The position numbers and the translations under genes were made by a program. DNA of 64,000 nucleotides, from contig NZ_CP042912.1 in assembly GCF_008087665.1 (NCBI RefSeq), positions 4,216,001 through 4,280,000 of the forward strand, given 5' to 3'. The notes beneath the pieces are model-generated. The model worked only from the letters and a program-made list of their open reading frames with translations, was not told the origin of the DNA and did not search any database. This DNA comes from Mariniblastus fucicola. GTDB lineage: Bacteria > Planctomycetota > Planctomycetia > Pirellulales > Pirellulaceae. Below, in pieces: positions 17,810-27,913 of the stretch. The first letter of the stretch is position 1, and the number at the start of each line of letters is the position of its first letter.

Positions 17810-20062
17810 CTACTGATTCTCACGCAACACTGGCTGCAAAATCGTGACATCACCACTGCGCGGCCGGAGATCTGAACGGCCCGAGCTTTTGATAAACCAG
17901 ATCAAAAGCAGTACACCCAGCAACGTCATCGCAATGCCTGGCAGAATGGAGTATTGCCAAATGGTGCCGTCGTTGGTGTACAGAATCCAGGGAAGTACGG
18001 GCGAGCCGTCCACGGTCGCAGCGTCTACTCGCGGCAGCAAAACCGTGATCGAGTTGTGTGTCGCGTGATAGATCATGCACGGAATCAGACTGCGAGTCTC
18101 GATCGCAATGACTCCCAAAATCATGCCGATGACAAACGTAATTATCGCTTGCTGGATCGCAAAGTGTGCGACTCCAAACAGGATGCTGGTAATCAGGATC
18201 GCTTTCCAGCGGTTTCTCAATCCTTCCAGACCAGACAGAATGAAGCCTCGATATGCGAGCTCTTCAATGATTGCCGGAGCTACGGCCATCAGCAGAATGA
18301 TTGCCCACAAGCCCGGAGCTTGATCGACCAACCCACTGACGAATTCAGACTTGCCTGTTGCGTCACCCTGAAGCGGATAAACGTACAGCACGAAACCGCT
18401 GAACCACATGATCAGAGGATGAAAGCAAAGAGCCATCAATACTGCGGCACAAGCGGAAGGAACCGAACAGAGATTCAGACGCAATGACTTTCTCGGATTG
18501 CGAGTCAGGAACATCGCCATCAGGATCGCTGGCATGCCAATCGTGGCGATCAAAACAATCAGGATCGTCTTGACCAAGTCCAGCCAATTGACAGGCATAC
18601 TGCTTCCGACAGCCAACTGAACGAAGAAGCCAAGCACCAGAACCATGACTCCCAACAGGAACGCGTTTCCGACTGATGGAAGATCGTGGCGGTCTCGCAT
18701 CACCTGTTGCAACCATGCTCCGATCGCGAACTTTTCGCTCGCCCTGAACAGTACGGACTCGGAATTGAACTGACGCACGACCCAGCGAATTGCGAGGTAG
18801 CAGCAAGTAAATGTGACCATGCAAACTGGTGCTGCATACGGCAAGACTTCGGCGTACTGTCCCTCGATCAGTCCTCGCAACAGCAGCATTAAACCGCTGA
18901 CGGGAATCAGGCTGGTTCCCAAATCCAGACGAGCTCCCGGAAGCATCGGCACCATCATCAATGGCATCGAGATCATCATCAGCGGGATCAAATAGTATTG
19001 TCCTTCCTTGCTGCTTCGCGCGAACGCGGCGGCAGCAAGAGCAATCGCACTGAACAAAGCCGAAATCGGAATGAGCGCCAACAGCAGCCACAACAAGGAA
19101 CTTGCCGGTGGGATACCAAGTCCGCCAAGACCTGCGGCACCACCCATTCGCGAGGCAACAAACAGCCCCGTGAAGGCCATGCTGAGAAGATTCAGCAGCG
19201 AGGTCACCATACTAAACGACATGACGGTCAACAGTTTCCCGATCGCAATATCGCTTCGGCCGGCGGGACTGCTGAGAAGCGTTTCGAATGTCCCACGTTC
19301 TTTCTCACCAGCGCACAAATCGATGGCCGGATAGAATGCTCCGGTCAGCGACCACATGATTACGATGAACGGCAAGATCTTGGACCAGGTCGCCGCCTGA
19401 CGTTTCGATTTCGCAGAAATATCAGCACGTTTTATAGGAATGCCCGCCACCAACGACGACGGGACACCATGAGCCTGCAATGATCGGTGAATCGCATCGG
19501 AACGCCATCGCCCGATAATTTGCGTCACTCGATCGGCAGCAATATTGGATCGGTCGTTTGCTGAGTTGTGCAGAATGTGAACTGTCGGCCCTATTTTCAG
19601 ACCGGAATCGTCGCTGGAACCTTCATCGAGGGTTGGCTTCGTAAACACGATAGCCAGATCGACACCACGAGCTTTCATCTCGTTGTCGATCATTTGATTG
19701 GCAAGGTCAGGATCTCCCGACCAAGATTCGTTTTCGTGGAACTGTCTAAAAAGATCGTGGAACTTTTTGTCGGTCTCCGCTGGTGACTCAACTTGCAGCA
19801 ACTCCGCTCGTTCACCATCGAACCACTGAGGATCGAGCGCACCGTCGGTGAGCAGGACTGGAGATTCCGGAAGATTCTCAGTGCCCACAATCCAGATTCG
19901 TGTTGGATGCTCGCGAGTGAATTGGGCCACCTGAAGCATCGCCATGCCCATCAGCGGATAGAGCACCAGCGGCATGATCGCGATCGTAAACAGCGTACGG
20001 CGATCCCGCAGTTGATCTCGTGTTTCACGCTTGAAGATTAATTTGACGTTGGACCAGGTCAT
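17810..20062 (-). CDS. ABC-2 type permease (NatB-like) fused to a CPBP intramembrane protease
   Basis: A 750-residue fusion. Residues 1 to about 420 are an ABC-2 permease: a first helix near 26-46, a large extracytoplasmic loop, then helices with GAFYPAIDLCAGEKERGTFETLLSSP, the NatB/YhfK-like signature. Residues of about 470-730 are a CPBP/Abi domain with EELAYR (Glu at about 600-601), FGVAHF (His near 633) and a third motif YHATHNS, so the catalytic set is intact. The partner ATPase gene is 77 bases upstream on the same strand. The fused protease may process a peptide or membrane substrate linked to export, which is an inference. Confidence 0.9.
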   Translation of the reverse strand: MTWSNVKLIFKRETRDQLRDRRTLFTIAIMPLVLYPLMGMAMLQVAQFTREHPTRIWIVGTENLPESPVLLTDGALDPQWFDGERAELLQVESPAETDKKFHDLFRQFHENESWSGDPDLANQMIDNEMKARGVDLAIVFTKPTLDEGSSDDSGLKIGPTVHILHNSANDRSNIAADRVTQIIGRWRSDAIHRSLQAHGVPSSLVAGIPIKRADISAKSKRQAATWSKILPFIVIMWSLTGAFYPAIDLCAGEKERGTFETLLSSPAGRSDIAIGKLLTVMSFSMVTSLLNLLSMAFTGLFVASRMGGAAGLGGLGIPPASSLLWLLLALIPISALFSAIALAAAAFARSSKEGQYYLIPLMMISMPLMMVPMLPGARLDLGTSLIPVSGLMLLLRGLIEGQYAEVLPYAAPVCMVTFTCCYLAIRWVVRQFNSESVLFRASEKFAIGAWLQQVMRDRHDLPSVGNAFLLGVMVLVLGFFVQLAVGSSMPVNWLDLVKTILIVLIATIGMPAILMAMFLTRNPRKSLRLNLCSVPSACAAVLMALCFHPLIMWFSGFVLYVYPLQGDATGKSEFVSGLVDQAPGLWAIILLMAVAPAIIEELAYRGFILSGLEGLRNRWKAILITSILFGVAHFAIQQAIITFVIGMILGVIAIETRSLIPCMIYHATHNSITVLLPRVDAATVDGSPVLPWILYTNDGTIWQYSILPGIAMTLLGVLLLIWFIKSSGRSDLRPRSGDVTILQPVLRENQ

Positions 20063-20139
20063 GTTTTGGACTGTTCGACGCGTTGAGTGTTGAGGACTTG
20101 GGACTGGAGTTTATGGACGGCGTTGAGCCGAACAGTTGG

Positions 20140-20898
20140 TTATCTGGAGAGCTGCGTTTCTGCTTCGGACGACGAAATCAGTCGATAAAACAACTCTTCA
20201 AGGTCACTTTCGTCATGATCTTCTGTCAATTCGGGAATCGTCCCTTCGGCGAGGATTTTTCCATGATTCATAATTGCGATTCGATCGCAAAGTCGGCTGA
20301 CTTCCGACATGATGTGTGTTGAGAAGATGACGCATTTGCCGTGGTCCGCAAGTCGCTCGATCGTGTCGAGGACCTCTCTGGCGACAAGGATGTCCAGCCC
20401 CGAAGTGGCCTCATCGAAAACGAGCACTGGCGGGTCGTGGATGATGGCCCGGGCGATGGAAACCTTTTGTTTCATTCCAGTCGACATCTTGCTGCACAGC
20501 ATGTTTCGAATGTCGTTCATCTGAAACTTGGTAAACAGTGACTCCATTCGAATCTGCAGATTCTCAGGATCCATCTGGTAGAGAGCCCCGAAGAACTGCA
20601 CCATTTCCCAGGCCGTCATTCGGTCGTAGATTGCCGTATTGACCGAAACGAAACCGATCTGTCGTCGGACTTGATCAGGAGAGGCAGTGACTTCGAAACC
20701 GTTGACGATGGCCGTACCACTGGTTGGTTTCAGGACCGTACTGAGAATTCTCAACGCGGTTGTTTTTCCAGCACCATTGGGACCGAGCAGTCCGAAGATT
20801 TGGCCGGGCATGGCGTCAAAGCTGATACCTTTGAGCGCGAGATGGTTGCCCGACGAAAGTTCGTTGTACTGTTTTGTTAAATTTCGAACGTGGATCAT
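20140..20898 (-). CDS. ABC transporter ATP-binding protein (NatA-like)
   Basis: A 252-residue ATPase with Walker [10 protein letters not shown], signature MSTGMKQKV (a variant of LSGGQ usual in NatA-type ATPases), Walker B VLVFDEAT followed by SGLD, and the H-loop IFSTHIMSE. It lies directly upstream of the permease-protease fusion and drives it. The ATG at 20898 follows AGGATGATCC. It is divergent from the AAA ATPase gene. Confidence 0.93.
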   Translation of the reverse strand: MIHVRNLTKQYNELSSGNHLALKGISFDAMPGQIFGLLGPNGAGKTTALRILSTVLKPTSGTAIVNGFEVTASPDQVRRQIGFVSVNTAIYDRMTAWEMVQFFGALYQMDPENLQIRMESLFTKFQMNDIRNMLCSKMSTGMKQKVSIARAIIHDPPVLVFDEATSGLDILVAREVLDTIERLADHGKCVIFSTHIMSEVSRLCDRIAIMNHGKILAEGTIPELTEDHDESDLEELFYRLISSSEAETQLSR

Positions 20899-21213
20899 GG
20901 ATCATCCTGCGGGCGATTGCACCCTCATCCCGGACAGCTGGCTTACTGGGCAGCCCGACTTGCGTTTCAACATGACATAGCGGCTGCGGGCAAGCGTAGC
21001 TCACGGTTTGAGACAGATCCTCAATGGCTGCGAATTATTCCGGTTGTTCCGACATTTTCTTCGTCAGGAGAAGGAGAAACCCGTCTGGGCGTCAAAGTTA
21101 ACAGCCGGGTTTTGTTTCAATCACGGCACCGTTCTATTTTCTGGATTGGCCGAGTCTATCCGCCGAAGACAGATCGCATTGAACCAGTTGGATCCTGTAA
21201 TTGGCGAACGGCA
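20899..21213. other. Divergent intergenic region between the ABC exporter and AAA ATPase genes
   Basis: A 315-base stretch without a convincing gene; the open plus frame through it has no coding character. It must hold promoters for both flanking genes. An inverted repeat AAACCCG (21077-21083) / CGGGTTT (21106-21112) followed by TTTGTTT could be a weak plus-strand terminator or attenuator before the ATPase gene. No convincing promoter boxes were found. Confidence 0.4.
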
Positions 21214-22596
21214 ATGGACACGCAAAATTCCTTCGACACGATCAATCCGCAAGTCTCAGCAGATGGATATCTCTCCGCGGGAGTGCCTCCTCAATCGCAA
21301 GAGCTTTCCGGATCGGTCATCAACGGCGAGTACGCGCCGCCGGCGCCGACGACGCTGGAGTCCGCTGGACTGCACCCGAATGACCTGTACCCGCTGGTGC
21401 TGAAGTTCCTGTATCTTCACGGGCAACGAACCGGAATTCGTATCGCCGAACAGTTAAAACTGCCGTTCCACGTCGTCGAACCTGTGATTCAGTCCCTCAA
21501 ACAGGACTTGCTGATCGCTCATAAGGCCGCGGCGGGAATGTCGGATTACAGCTACGAAATTGCGCCCGCAGGTATCGAGCAGGCGAAGATTCATTTGGCT
21601 CGAACCAGCTATTGCGGAGCGGCACCAGTCAACATCGAAGACTATCGCAAGGCTGTGACAGCTCAGTCACTGAAGCGACTGCGGCCGACTTTCGAAGACG
21701 TAAAACGGGCGCTCGCAGATTTAACGCTGAACGATTTGATGTTGTGTCAACTTGGGCAAGCGATTAACTCTGGCAAAGGCATGTTTCTGTTTGGTGCGCC
21801 GGGCAACGGAAAAACCAGCATCGCGAAACGCGCCGTCCGAACGGTCGCAGAGTTCATCTGGATCCCTCGCGCTCTGACCATCAGCGGCGAAGTGATCCGG
21901 CTGTACGATCCAATGCAGCACGAAGAGGCTCCTCTGGAAGAGACCGGAGAGATTACACTTCGCAACATTGACGAACGCTGGATTCGCATCAAGCGACCAA
22001 CCATCATTGTCGGTGGCGAGTTGGAGATGAAGCACCTGGAAGCCACGATGAATCCCACCACAGGAATTATCGAAGCGCCGGTTCACGTGAAAAGCAACTG
22101 CGGCTGCATGGTTGTCGATGACTTTGGCCGGCAACAAATATCGACAACGGAATTGCTCAATCGCTGGATCGTCCCGATGGAGTCCGGACACGATTACATG
22201 AATCTGCCTTCTGGTCGACAAGTCTCGTTGCCGTTCGAACAGCTGTTGATTTTCTCGACCAACCTGGATCCTTCTTCACTGTGCGATGAGGCATTTTTGC
22301 GAAGAATTCCGTACAAAATTGAGGTCTTCGATCCAACGGAAGAGCAATTCAAACAGCTTTTCCAGCGAACGTTGCAGGCGCTGAATTTCCAAACGGAAGA
22401 AGGCGTTGTCGAGCACTTGATTGAGTATCACTACAAGCGACCGGGCAGACCGTTCCGCTTCTGCCACGTCGGCGATCTGTTGGGGCAGGCGAAAGATTTT
22501 TGCGAGTTTCATCGCCAGCCCCTGGTGCTGGATCGCAACATCCTTGAGTTGGCGGTACTGAACTACTTCAGTGGCATGGACCCGGCAAAGGGATAG
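21214..22596 (+). CDS. AAA-family ATPase with N-terminal winged-helix-like region
   Basis: A 460-residue ATPase. After a proline-rich leader, residues of about 50-130 look like a winged helix (VLKFLYLHGQRTGIRIAEQL). The AAA core has Walker A GAPGNGKTS near residue 193, Walker B CMVVDDFG and sensor IFSTNLDPS, followed by an arginine-finger-like AFLRRIPYK. The ATG at 21214 starts the plausible coding region; the frame is open further left but has no coding character. It stands alone with its own terminator downstream. The cellular role is not evident; a nucleic-acid or remodelling role is a guess. Confidence 0.8.
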   Translation: MDTQNSFDTINPQVSADGYLSAGVPPQSQELSGSVINGEYAPPAPTTLESAGLHPNDLYPLVLKFLYLHGQRTGIRIAEQLKLPFHVVEPVIQSLKQDLLIAHKAAAGMSDYSYEIAPAGIEQAKIHLARTSYCGAAPVNIEDYRKAVTAQSLKRLRPTFEDVKRALADLTLNDLMLCQLGQAINSGKGMFLFGAPGNGKTSIAKRAVRTVAEFIWIPRALTISGEVIRLYDPMQHEEAPLEETGEITLRNIDERWIRIKRPTIIVGGELEMKHLEATMNPTTGIIEAPVHVKSNCGCMVVDDFGRQQISTTELLNRWIVPMESGHDYMNLPSGRQVSLPFEQLLIFSTNLDPSSLCDEAFLRRIPYKIEVFDPTEEQFKQLFQRTLQALNFQTEEGVVEHLIEYHYKRPGRPFRFCHVGDLLGQAKDFCEFHRQPLVLDRNILELAVLNYFSGMDPAKG

Positions 22597-22622
22597 GCCA
22601 TACTCAAACAGTTGAATAACGA

Positions 22623-22665
22623 AAAATGGCAGCGTCATGTTAGTGACGCTGCCATTTTGTTTTTG
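22623..22665. terminator. Strong bidirectional terminator
   Basis: A perfect 15-bp stem, AAAATGGCAGCGTCA (22623-22637) with TGACGCTGCCATTTT (22644-22658), and a 6-base loop. T-rich tails follow in both directions (TTTTGTTTTT on plus, TTTTT on minus). It sits between the convergent AAA ATPase and dapA genes and can serve both. Confidence 0.92.
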
Positions 22666-22729
22666 TGTGTGAAGTATCGATTCAAGCGGCTGCCTGGATC
22701 AGCCGGCGTCATCCGGCGTCAGTCGAAAA

Positions 22730-23638
22730 TCAGACCGCGACGCCTTCCTTGAGCAATCCATAGGTGCCCAGAGTTTTGCGAAGGAAATCCAGCTCTGCAG
22801 CCGTTAGCTGAACCATTGGCAAACGCAACTCGCCTGAATCACGACCAAGCTCTCGCATCGCAGCCTTGACCGGAATCGGGTTCGAGTTGATCCCCAGCAG
22901 GTCGCGGCACAGTGGAAACAGTTGCATGTGCAAACGCTGGGCTTCCGCGACGTTTCCGTCACGGAAAGCATTCACCAACGCGATCATGTCTTGCGGCACA
23001 AGGTTGCCGACAACGGAAACGACTCCTTCGCCGCCAACTGAAAGCAGTGGCAAAGTCAGGCTGTCATCGCCAGACAACAACGTCAGGTCTGTCAGCGACA
23101 AAACTTGTGACGCTTGATCAAGTGATCCAGTCGCTTCTTTCACCATCACCATGTTCTTGCATTCAGCGATCCGGGCGATCGTTTCAGGTTCGATATTCTT
23201 GCCCGTGCGACCTGGAATGTTGTAAATGCAATGAGGAACGTCAACCGATTCCGAAATGGCTTTGAAGTGCTGATAGAAACCTTCCTGCGAAGGCTTGTTG
23301 TAGTAGGGAGCAACCTGTAGCGTCGCGTCGGCACCTTCTTTGGCCGCCCATTCAGAAAGACTGATGGCTTCGTTGGTGCTGTTGGAGCCTGTTCCCGCCA
23401 TGACTTTACAACGTCCAGCAACAGCCTGAATCGTCTCCGAAATCACACGCTCGTGCTCAGGGTGAGTCAACGTCGGCGACTCACCGGTCGTGCCGCAGGG
23501 AACGAGGCAGTTGGTTCCGGCCGCAATTTGAAATTCGATTTGCTGTTTGAGCGTATCGACATCGACTTTACCACCGTCCTTGAACGGCGTCACAATGGCG
23601 ACAGACAAACCAGCAAAATCAGTTCCACGACGGCTCAT
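22730..23638 (-). CDS. dapA: 4-hydroxy-tetrahydrodipicolinate synthase
   Basis: A 302-residue TIM-barrel enzyme that condenses pyruvate with aspartate semialdehyde in the lysine/diaminopimelate pathway. It has the pyruvate-binding GTTGE motif, the YNIPGRTG motif with Tyr139, and the Schiff-base lysine in VKEATGS (Lys167). The length is normal for the family. Start ATG at 23638 is preceded by GAGGTCAATT. The N-acetylneuraminate lyase family is related, but the YNIPGRTG and GTTGES pattern favours DapA. Confidence 0.93.
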   Translation of the reverse strand: MSRRGTDFAGLSVAIVTPFKDGGKVDVDTLKQQIEFQIAAGTNCLVPCGTTGESPTLTHPEHERVISETIQAVAGRCKVMAGTGSNSTNEAISLSEWAAKEGADATLQVAPYYNKPSQEGFYQHFKAISESVDVPHCIYNIPGRTGKNIEPETIARIAECKNMVMVKEATGSLDQASQVLSLTDLTLLSGDDSLTLPLLSVGGEGVVSVVGNLVPQDMIALVNAFRDGNVAEAQRLHMQLFPLCRDLLGINSNPIPVKAAMRELGRDSGELRLPMVQLTAAELDFLRKTLGTYGLLKEGVAV

Positions 23639-23761
23639 AATTGACCTCGAAAAATGGGGTGAGTTTTAACGGCACAATCGTAGAGCACGACTCGCGAAAA
23701 GGCCAGAGTCAAGCAAGGTCTGCGCCGTCGTTAAAGTCAACTTTGGTTTAACCAACTTCGA

Positions 23762-24478
23762 CTAGCGAAGGCAAAGCTGTTTCATCTCGGAGACCGCATC
23801 CTCGAGCCCAACAAAGACGGCCCGCGAAATGATGCTGTGGCCGATATTGAGTTCTTCCATGCCCTCGATGTCAGCCACGTCGGTCACGTTCAAATAGTTC
23901 AGCCCGTGCCCGGCGTGGAGGATCATTTGATGCTCCAAAACGTGTTGACTGGCGTTTTCCAGCACGATCAACTCGCGGGACTGATCCAAATCTGTCGGGG
24001 CGTCGGCATAGCTTCCCGTATGCAGTTCCACCGCTTCGACGTTGAGCTTTTTCGATGCAGCGATCTGGCTTTCGACGGGGTCGATAAACAGGCTGACAAA
24101 GATCCCGGCGTCATGCAGCCGTTTTACCGAATCGCTGACCCGATCAAAATTGGCGACGACGTCCAAGCCGCCTTCGGTCGTGACCTCTTCCCGTTTTTCA
24201 GGCACCAGACAAACGCGTTCCGGCTTGGTGTCGCAAGCGATCGTCAACATCTCGTCGACACAGGCACATTCCAGATTCAGTTTCACGTGCACGGTTTCTT
24301 TCAGCAGCCTCAAGTCACGATCCAGAATGTGCCGCCGGTCTTCACGAAGATGAACCGTGATTTGATCCGCACCGCCGAGTTCCGCTTTCATGGCTGCCCA
24401 AACTGGATCGGGTTCGATGCCGCCGCGAGCCTGCCGAATCGTGGCGACGTGATCAATGTTGACTCCGAGTTTTGGCAT
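23762..24478 (-). CDS. pdxJ: Pyridoxine 5'-phosphate synthase
   Basis: A 238-residue enzyme that makes pyridoxine 5'-phosphate from 1-deoxyxylulose 5-phosphate and 3-amino-2-oxopropyl phosphate. It shows the conserved N-terminus [17 protein letters not shown], the HLREDRRHI motif, [17 protein letters not shown], and a C-terminal [13 protein letters not shown]. The length is typical. It lies 21 bases downstream of the GHMP-family gene on the same strand, probably in one transcript, with dapA following 123 bases further. Confidence 0.96.
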   Translation of the reverse strand: MPKLGVNIDHVATIRQARGGIEPDPVWAAMKAELGGADQITVHLREDRRHILDRDLRLLKETVHVKLNLECACVDEMLTIACDTKPERVCLVPEKREEVTTEGGLDVVANFDRVSDSVKRLHDAGIFVSLFIDPVESQIAASKKLNVEAVELHTGSYADAPTDLDQSRELIVLENASQHVLEHQMILHAGHGLNYLNVTDVADIEGMEELNIGHSIISRAVFVGLEDAVSEMKQLCLR

Positions 24479-24499
24479 TGGATTTCTTTCAGCAGCGGA

Positions 24500-25504
24500 C
24501 TAATGAGATTGGCGAACGACCATTCCGTCGTTGTCTGCAGATACGATTCGAGTTTGACAATCGACATCTTCACCATGTTCGCGGATTTTTTCAACAAGCC
24601 ATTTCGCAGCATCCGCCGAGGGTCCGATCGCAAACACGGTCGGCCCCCACGAACTCTGGCCAACCGCGAACTCGCCCAAAGACGAAACAAGGTCCACGAT
24701 TTGCTGGGCTGCCGGCGTGGCGTAAGCTCCGCCCTGAACTGGAGCGTAAAACATGCCACTTCGAAACCCAAACTCCGTCACAGCGTTAGCAAATGACGAG
24801 AAATCCTGCGACAGGATTGCGGGCACGATCGACTGCTGCAAAAGCGACTTTAGTTGATCGGATTGAGCCTGTGTTGTGGAAGGCAAATTCCGAAACGCGT
24901 CTCGTTCTGCTTCTCCAAAGATCGTTTTGCCTTTTTTCGACGCAGGCTCAATCAAAACGATCTTCCACGGTTCGGGAAAGTCAATTCGCATGTCCAGCGG
25001 GGCGATCGGTTCGTCGCCGATCCCCCGGTCGACCAGAAACCCGCCCTGGTGAAAGCCGTAGCTTCCGATTGCCGAGCGTTTGCCGCGGCCCAGTGCCATC
25101 GCCAATTCTTCGCTTGATGGGAGCGGCTGATCAAAGGCAATCTGAAGTGCCGTGGCAATCGACAAAGCCAGTTGTGTCCCGGATCCGAGCCCGCTGTGCC
25201 GCGCTGCGGATTGCACTTCGATGCGAACCGGCAACGCGGTGTCAGATTTCGCTCGCAAAGCGTCGGGAGCAAAGTGCTTTCTCCAATCGGCAACGATCTG
25301 CAGAATGGTTTCGCTCAGCTCCGCTTCCGACACCAGCTGAAAAGTTTCCGCGGGCTGAACAAGAACTTCGGTGCGAGGCGAATCGATCATCAAGCCGGCT
25401 CCACCAAACTTTCGTGTCGTCACGTCACCAATCGACAGCAGCCCAAAATGCAGGCGACTTGGCGAGGAAACGGATATTGCTCGGTTCGGAGAATCGGAAT
25501 TCAT
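24500..25504 (-). CDS. Beta-ribofuranosylaminobenzene 5'-phosphate (beta-RFAP) synthase-like, GHMP family
   Basis: A 334-residue GHMP-fold protein. The N-terminus SPSRLHFGLLSIGD, the glycine-rich loop ARHSGLGSGTQLALSIATAL (residues about 101-120), RSAIGSYGFHQGGFLVD and the C-terminal GQSSWGPTVFAI match beta-RFAP synthase. That enzyme joins p-aminobenzoate to PRPP in the first committed step of methanopterin-type cofactor synthesis. Planctomycetes are known to carry H4MPT-linked C1 genes. The pab genes 3 kb away would supply its substrate. Other GHMP kinases are possible but lack this N-terminus. Confidence 0.82.
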   Translation of the reverse strand: MNSDSPNRAISVSSPSRLHFGLLSIGDVTTRKFGGAGLMIDSPRTEVLVQPAETFQLVSEAELSETILQIVADWRKHFAPDALRAKSDTALPVRIEVQSAARHSGLGSGTQLALSIATALQIAFDQPLPSSEELAMALGRGKRSAIGSYGFHQGGFLVDRGIGDEPIAPLDMRIDFPEPWKIVLIEPASKKGKTIFGEAERDAFRNLPSTTQAQSDQLKSLLQQSIVPAILSQDFSSFANAVTEFGFRSGMFYAPVQGGAYATPAAQQIVDLVSSLGEFAVGQSSWGPTVFAIGPSADAAKWLVEKIREHGEDVDCQTRIVSADNDGMVVRQSH

Positions 25505-25670
25505 GTGGAAAGCTTATCGCGGGCTGCGTTCTCCGCAAGTGAATTCCGACACGGACGCTTCCCAAGTCGATTGTAGATTTTTTTCGCCAAGGTTGCGGCA
25601 TCCTGACACGCAGAACTCAACGCCGGCCAATGTGTCGTTAATATATAGAGACCAAACCGCCATAGCATTG

Positions 25671-26249
25671 ATGCCCACACGAATCCTACAATTTCAGAAC
25701 CACTGGTCACGCATGATCGCGGCGACACTCGTCGCCTGCATGCTGTTGATGGCGCTGGAAGTGCCGATCCCGGTCCGCGTGTCAAAGCTTTCTTCGGCTC
25801 CGTTCCCTTGCCAATCGCGCCCCTGTGGGTGTCAGTCTGCGGACCAATGTTGGGAAGATTGTTGCTGTTTTAGCGACGCGGAGAAACTGGCTTGGGCGAG
25901 CGTCAATCACGTTCCGCCGCCGGCCTGGTTCGTCCGCAAGATGGAAGCCGGCAACCACGATCTGGCTAACGAAAAACCGAGTTGTTGCTGCTCAACGAAG
26001 AATTCTACCGAAAGTTCTGTTTCCACGATTGAAGCGAAGACAATTGTGCGTCTGGTTTCGATTGTTCGAAAGAAAAAATGTGACGGCCAGGATCAGATGA
26101 TTCAGAAGCAAGCTTGCTTCGCTCTGGTCAGGCGCAATTTGGTCCAGCGATTTGAGAGCTGGTCTTTGGAAGCATCTCCGCTTCCGTTTTTCGTCGCGGT
26201 ATTTCTCCAACCTCCGACGCCGCCTCCGCGCACGGCCAACGGCTGCTGA
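25671..26249 (+). CDS. Small cysteine-rich membrane-anchored protein of unknown function
   Basis: A 192-residue protein with an N-terminal hydrophobic helix ([21 protein letters not shown]) and then [21 protein letters not shown], which is strikingly rich in cysteine. [17 protein letters not shown] follows, and a second CCC cluster comes later. I recall a similar C-G-C...CW..CCC..EKLAWA pattern in other planctomycete proteins without a function; metal binding is a guess. I start at the ATG at 25671, where the hydrophobic leader begins. It lies 34 bases upstream of the prepilin-like gene, so the two are probably co-transcribed. Confidence 0.65.
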   Translation: MPTRILQFQNHWSRMIAATLVACMLLMALEVPIPVRVSKLSSAPFPCQSRPCGCQSADQCWEDCCCFSDAEKLAWASVNHVPPPAWFVRKMEAGNHDLANEKPSCCCSTKNSTESSVSTIEAKTIVRLVSIVRKKKCDGQDQMIQKQACFALVRRNLVQRFESWSLEASPLPFFVAVFLQPPTPPPRTANGC

Positions 26250-26283
26250 AACTCACAATCAAATTTTACCCCGGAGAGCGCTC

Positions 26284-26985
26284 ATGCAATGGCGTACTCA
26301 ACGCGGGTTCACTTTGGTCGAGTTATTGGTAGTGCTTGCCATCATCGGAGTTCTGATCGGTCTGCTGTTGCCCGCGGTGCAATCCGTGCGCGCTGCGGCT
26401 CGCGATGTCGTATGCAAAAACAACATGCGACAGATCGGTCTGGCAGTACACATGTACTCCAACTCCCACAGTGGCAATTTTCCATGGACCAGCCATGCCG
26501 GAAACAACGAGACATGGCTGGAAACTTTAAAGCCGTATACGGAGAGTGTTGAGAGCATTCGGGCATGCCCGAACGATCAACGCGCTGCGGAATGGCTGGC
26601 GAGTGGAATTCGTGGAACGAGCTATCTAATCAACGACCTGGTTTCGAACCCGGCGGTGCAGGAAACCGTTGACAACATCAATGGAATTCGCAGCACCAGC
26701 ACACTGATCATTCTGTTCGAAGGTTCGGAGCGAACCGCCGTCGGAGACGATCACGTGCATTGCTCTGTGTTTTACGACCCGTTTCGAATTGAACGAGACC
26801 GGGTTTGGGACTATCTGCAGCTCGAAGTTGCCACGTCCCGACATTTTAACTTTTCAAACTACCTGTTTGCTGACGGACATGTTGCCGCAATTTCCGAGAC
26901 GACGCTGAGAAGCTGGACGGTCCAGGACATTGACCAGGATACCAACTTCGCAGATCCGAACAGCACCGGGATTTACCAATACTAG
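26284..26985 (+). CDS. Prepilin-like protein with H-X9-DG motif (DUF1559-related)
   Basis: A 233-residue type IV pilin-like protein. The N-terminus [19 protein letters not shown] is a class III prepilin signal, cleaved after Gly and methylated at Phe. [22 protein letters not shown] and a late H-x9-DG motif ([15 protein letters not shown]) are the planctomycete 'prepilin-type processing-associated' pattern. Such proteins are greatly expanded in planctomycetes and their role is unclear. The ATG at 26284 follows GGAGAGCGCTC. It forms a cluster with the Cys-rich protein before it and the PEP-CTERM protein 23 bases after it. Confidence 0.92.
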   Translation: MQWRTQRGFTLVELLVVLAIIGVLIGLLLPAVQSVRAAARDVVCKNNMRQIGLAVHMYSNSHSGNFPWTSHAGNNETWLETLKPYTESVESIRACPNDQRAAEWLASGIRGTSYLINDLVSNPAVQETVDNINGIRSTSTLIILFEGSERTAVGDDHVHCSVFYDPFRIERDRVWDYLQLEVATSRHFNFSNYLFADGHVAAISETTLRSWTVQDIDQDTNFADPNSTGIYQY

Positions 26986-27008
26986 AATAAAAATACTGGA
27001 ACAAATTG

Positions 27009-27788
27009 ATGAACTACAAGTTAACACTGACAGCTTTGCTGCTGACGACTTTCTTTGCTTCGACGGACCTCGTGAACGCTCACGACGGTCGACGGATGAA
27101 GGTGACTGTCGTCAACAATCAGCTTTTTGGACAAGGCTACATTAGCGGAGAAACGCCAACGGATGACGGAGGTGGTCTTGTTCGACCTTACTACAACGCG
27201 GTCCACGGGCACTTCAATAACGTTGGAAGCAGCGCAGCTATCGCGACACTTCCAGGGTTTGACATTCTGACTCCAGCGGAAGACGGTCTGATCGGATTCG
27301 ACGTGACGCTGACGCTGCTGAGTGGTGGAAAGTGGGCAGGCGCACCGACTCAGGATGGAACTGGGCTGGCTCAGGATTTCGGAACGCCAGAACTTTCCAA
27401 TCTGACAGCAGCCGAGACTTTGTTTCTTGGCATGAATGGAGCAGCAGGTGGTTTTAGCACGGAGTCTCCGGGAGCGTTTACGATCGGAGAAGCATTGTCG
27501 GGCCCAGTCGAAGACATTGATCTGACTTACGAGATTGACCTTCAGCCTACGGACACGATTTACTTTCTGGAGTGGCAGCTTTCGACCGACAACCCGGGGA
27601 TCGCGTCGAGTGAGAGCCTCTACACGATTCTGTCTCCTGACGGTGCCAACCATGTCGAAAAAATGCACTTTCAGGCGCTGGCTCTCGAGCGTCATTTGGG
27701 CATCAGCGCGGTTCCGGAACCGGGTTCGATCAGCCTGCTTGCGTTCGGGGTTTTAGCGTTATTTAGCGGAAGAAAACGTTCCAGCTAG
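27009..27788 (+). CDS. Secreted PEP-CTERM protein (weakly spondin-domain-like)
   Basis: A 259-residue exported protein. Its signal peptide (LTLTALLLTTFFASTDLVNA) is followed by a beta-rich domain starting MKVTVVNNQLFGQG and including LTPAEDGLIGFDVTL, which weakly recalls spondin-N-like bacterial domains. The C-terminus VPEPGSISLLAFGVLALFSG then RKR is a PEP-CTERM sorting signal. I take the ATG at 27009 rather than the adjacent TTG. No exosortase is in the window. Its function is unknown; surface or matrix location is likely. Confidence 0.82.
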   Translation: MNYKLTLTALLLTTFFASTDLVNAHDGRRMKVTVVNNQLFGQGYISGETPTDDGGGLVRPYYNAVHGHFNNVGSSAAIATLPGFDILTPAEDGLIGFDVTLTLLSGGKWAGAPTQDGTGLAQDFGTPELSNLTAAETLFLGMNGAAGGFSTESPGAFTIGEALSGPVEDIDLTYEIDLQPTDTIYFLEWQLSTDNPGIASSESLYTILSPDGANHVEKMHFQALALERHLGISAVPEPGSISLLAFGVLALFSGRKRSS

Positions 27789-27806
27789 AACAGTGAGACT
27801 GCCGAT

Positions 27807-27836
27807 CTCCTCATCTCTCGCACGAGAGGTGAGGAG
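27807..27836. terminator. Hairpin between convergent genes
   Basis: CTCCTCATCTCTCG (27807-27820) pairs with CGAGAGGTGAGGAG (27823-27836), with one T-G wobble and a very short loop. No T-run follows on either side. It sits between the PEP-CTERM gene and DUF447, and may be a terminator of both transcripts or an RNA stabiliser. Confidence 0.45.
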
Positions 27837-27913
27837 AGGTGGCAAGGATTCCAGCTTGTGTTCGAACAGTTTCTTGATATCGCAAACTGCATCAGGCCCT
27901 GACGAACGCCGAT

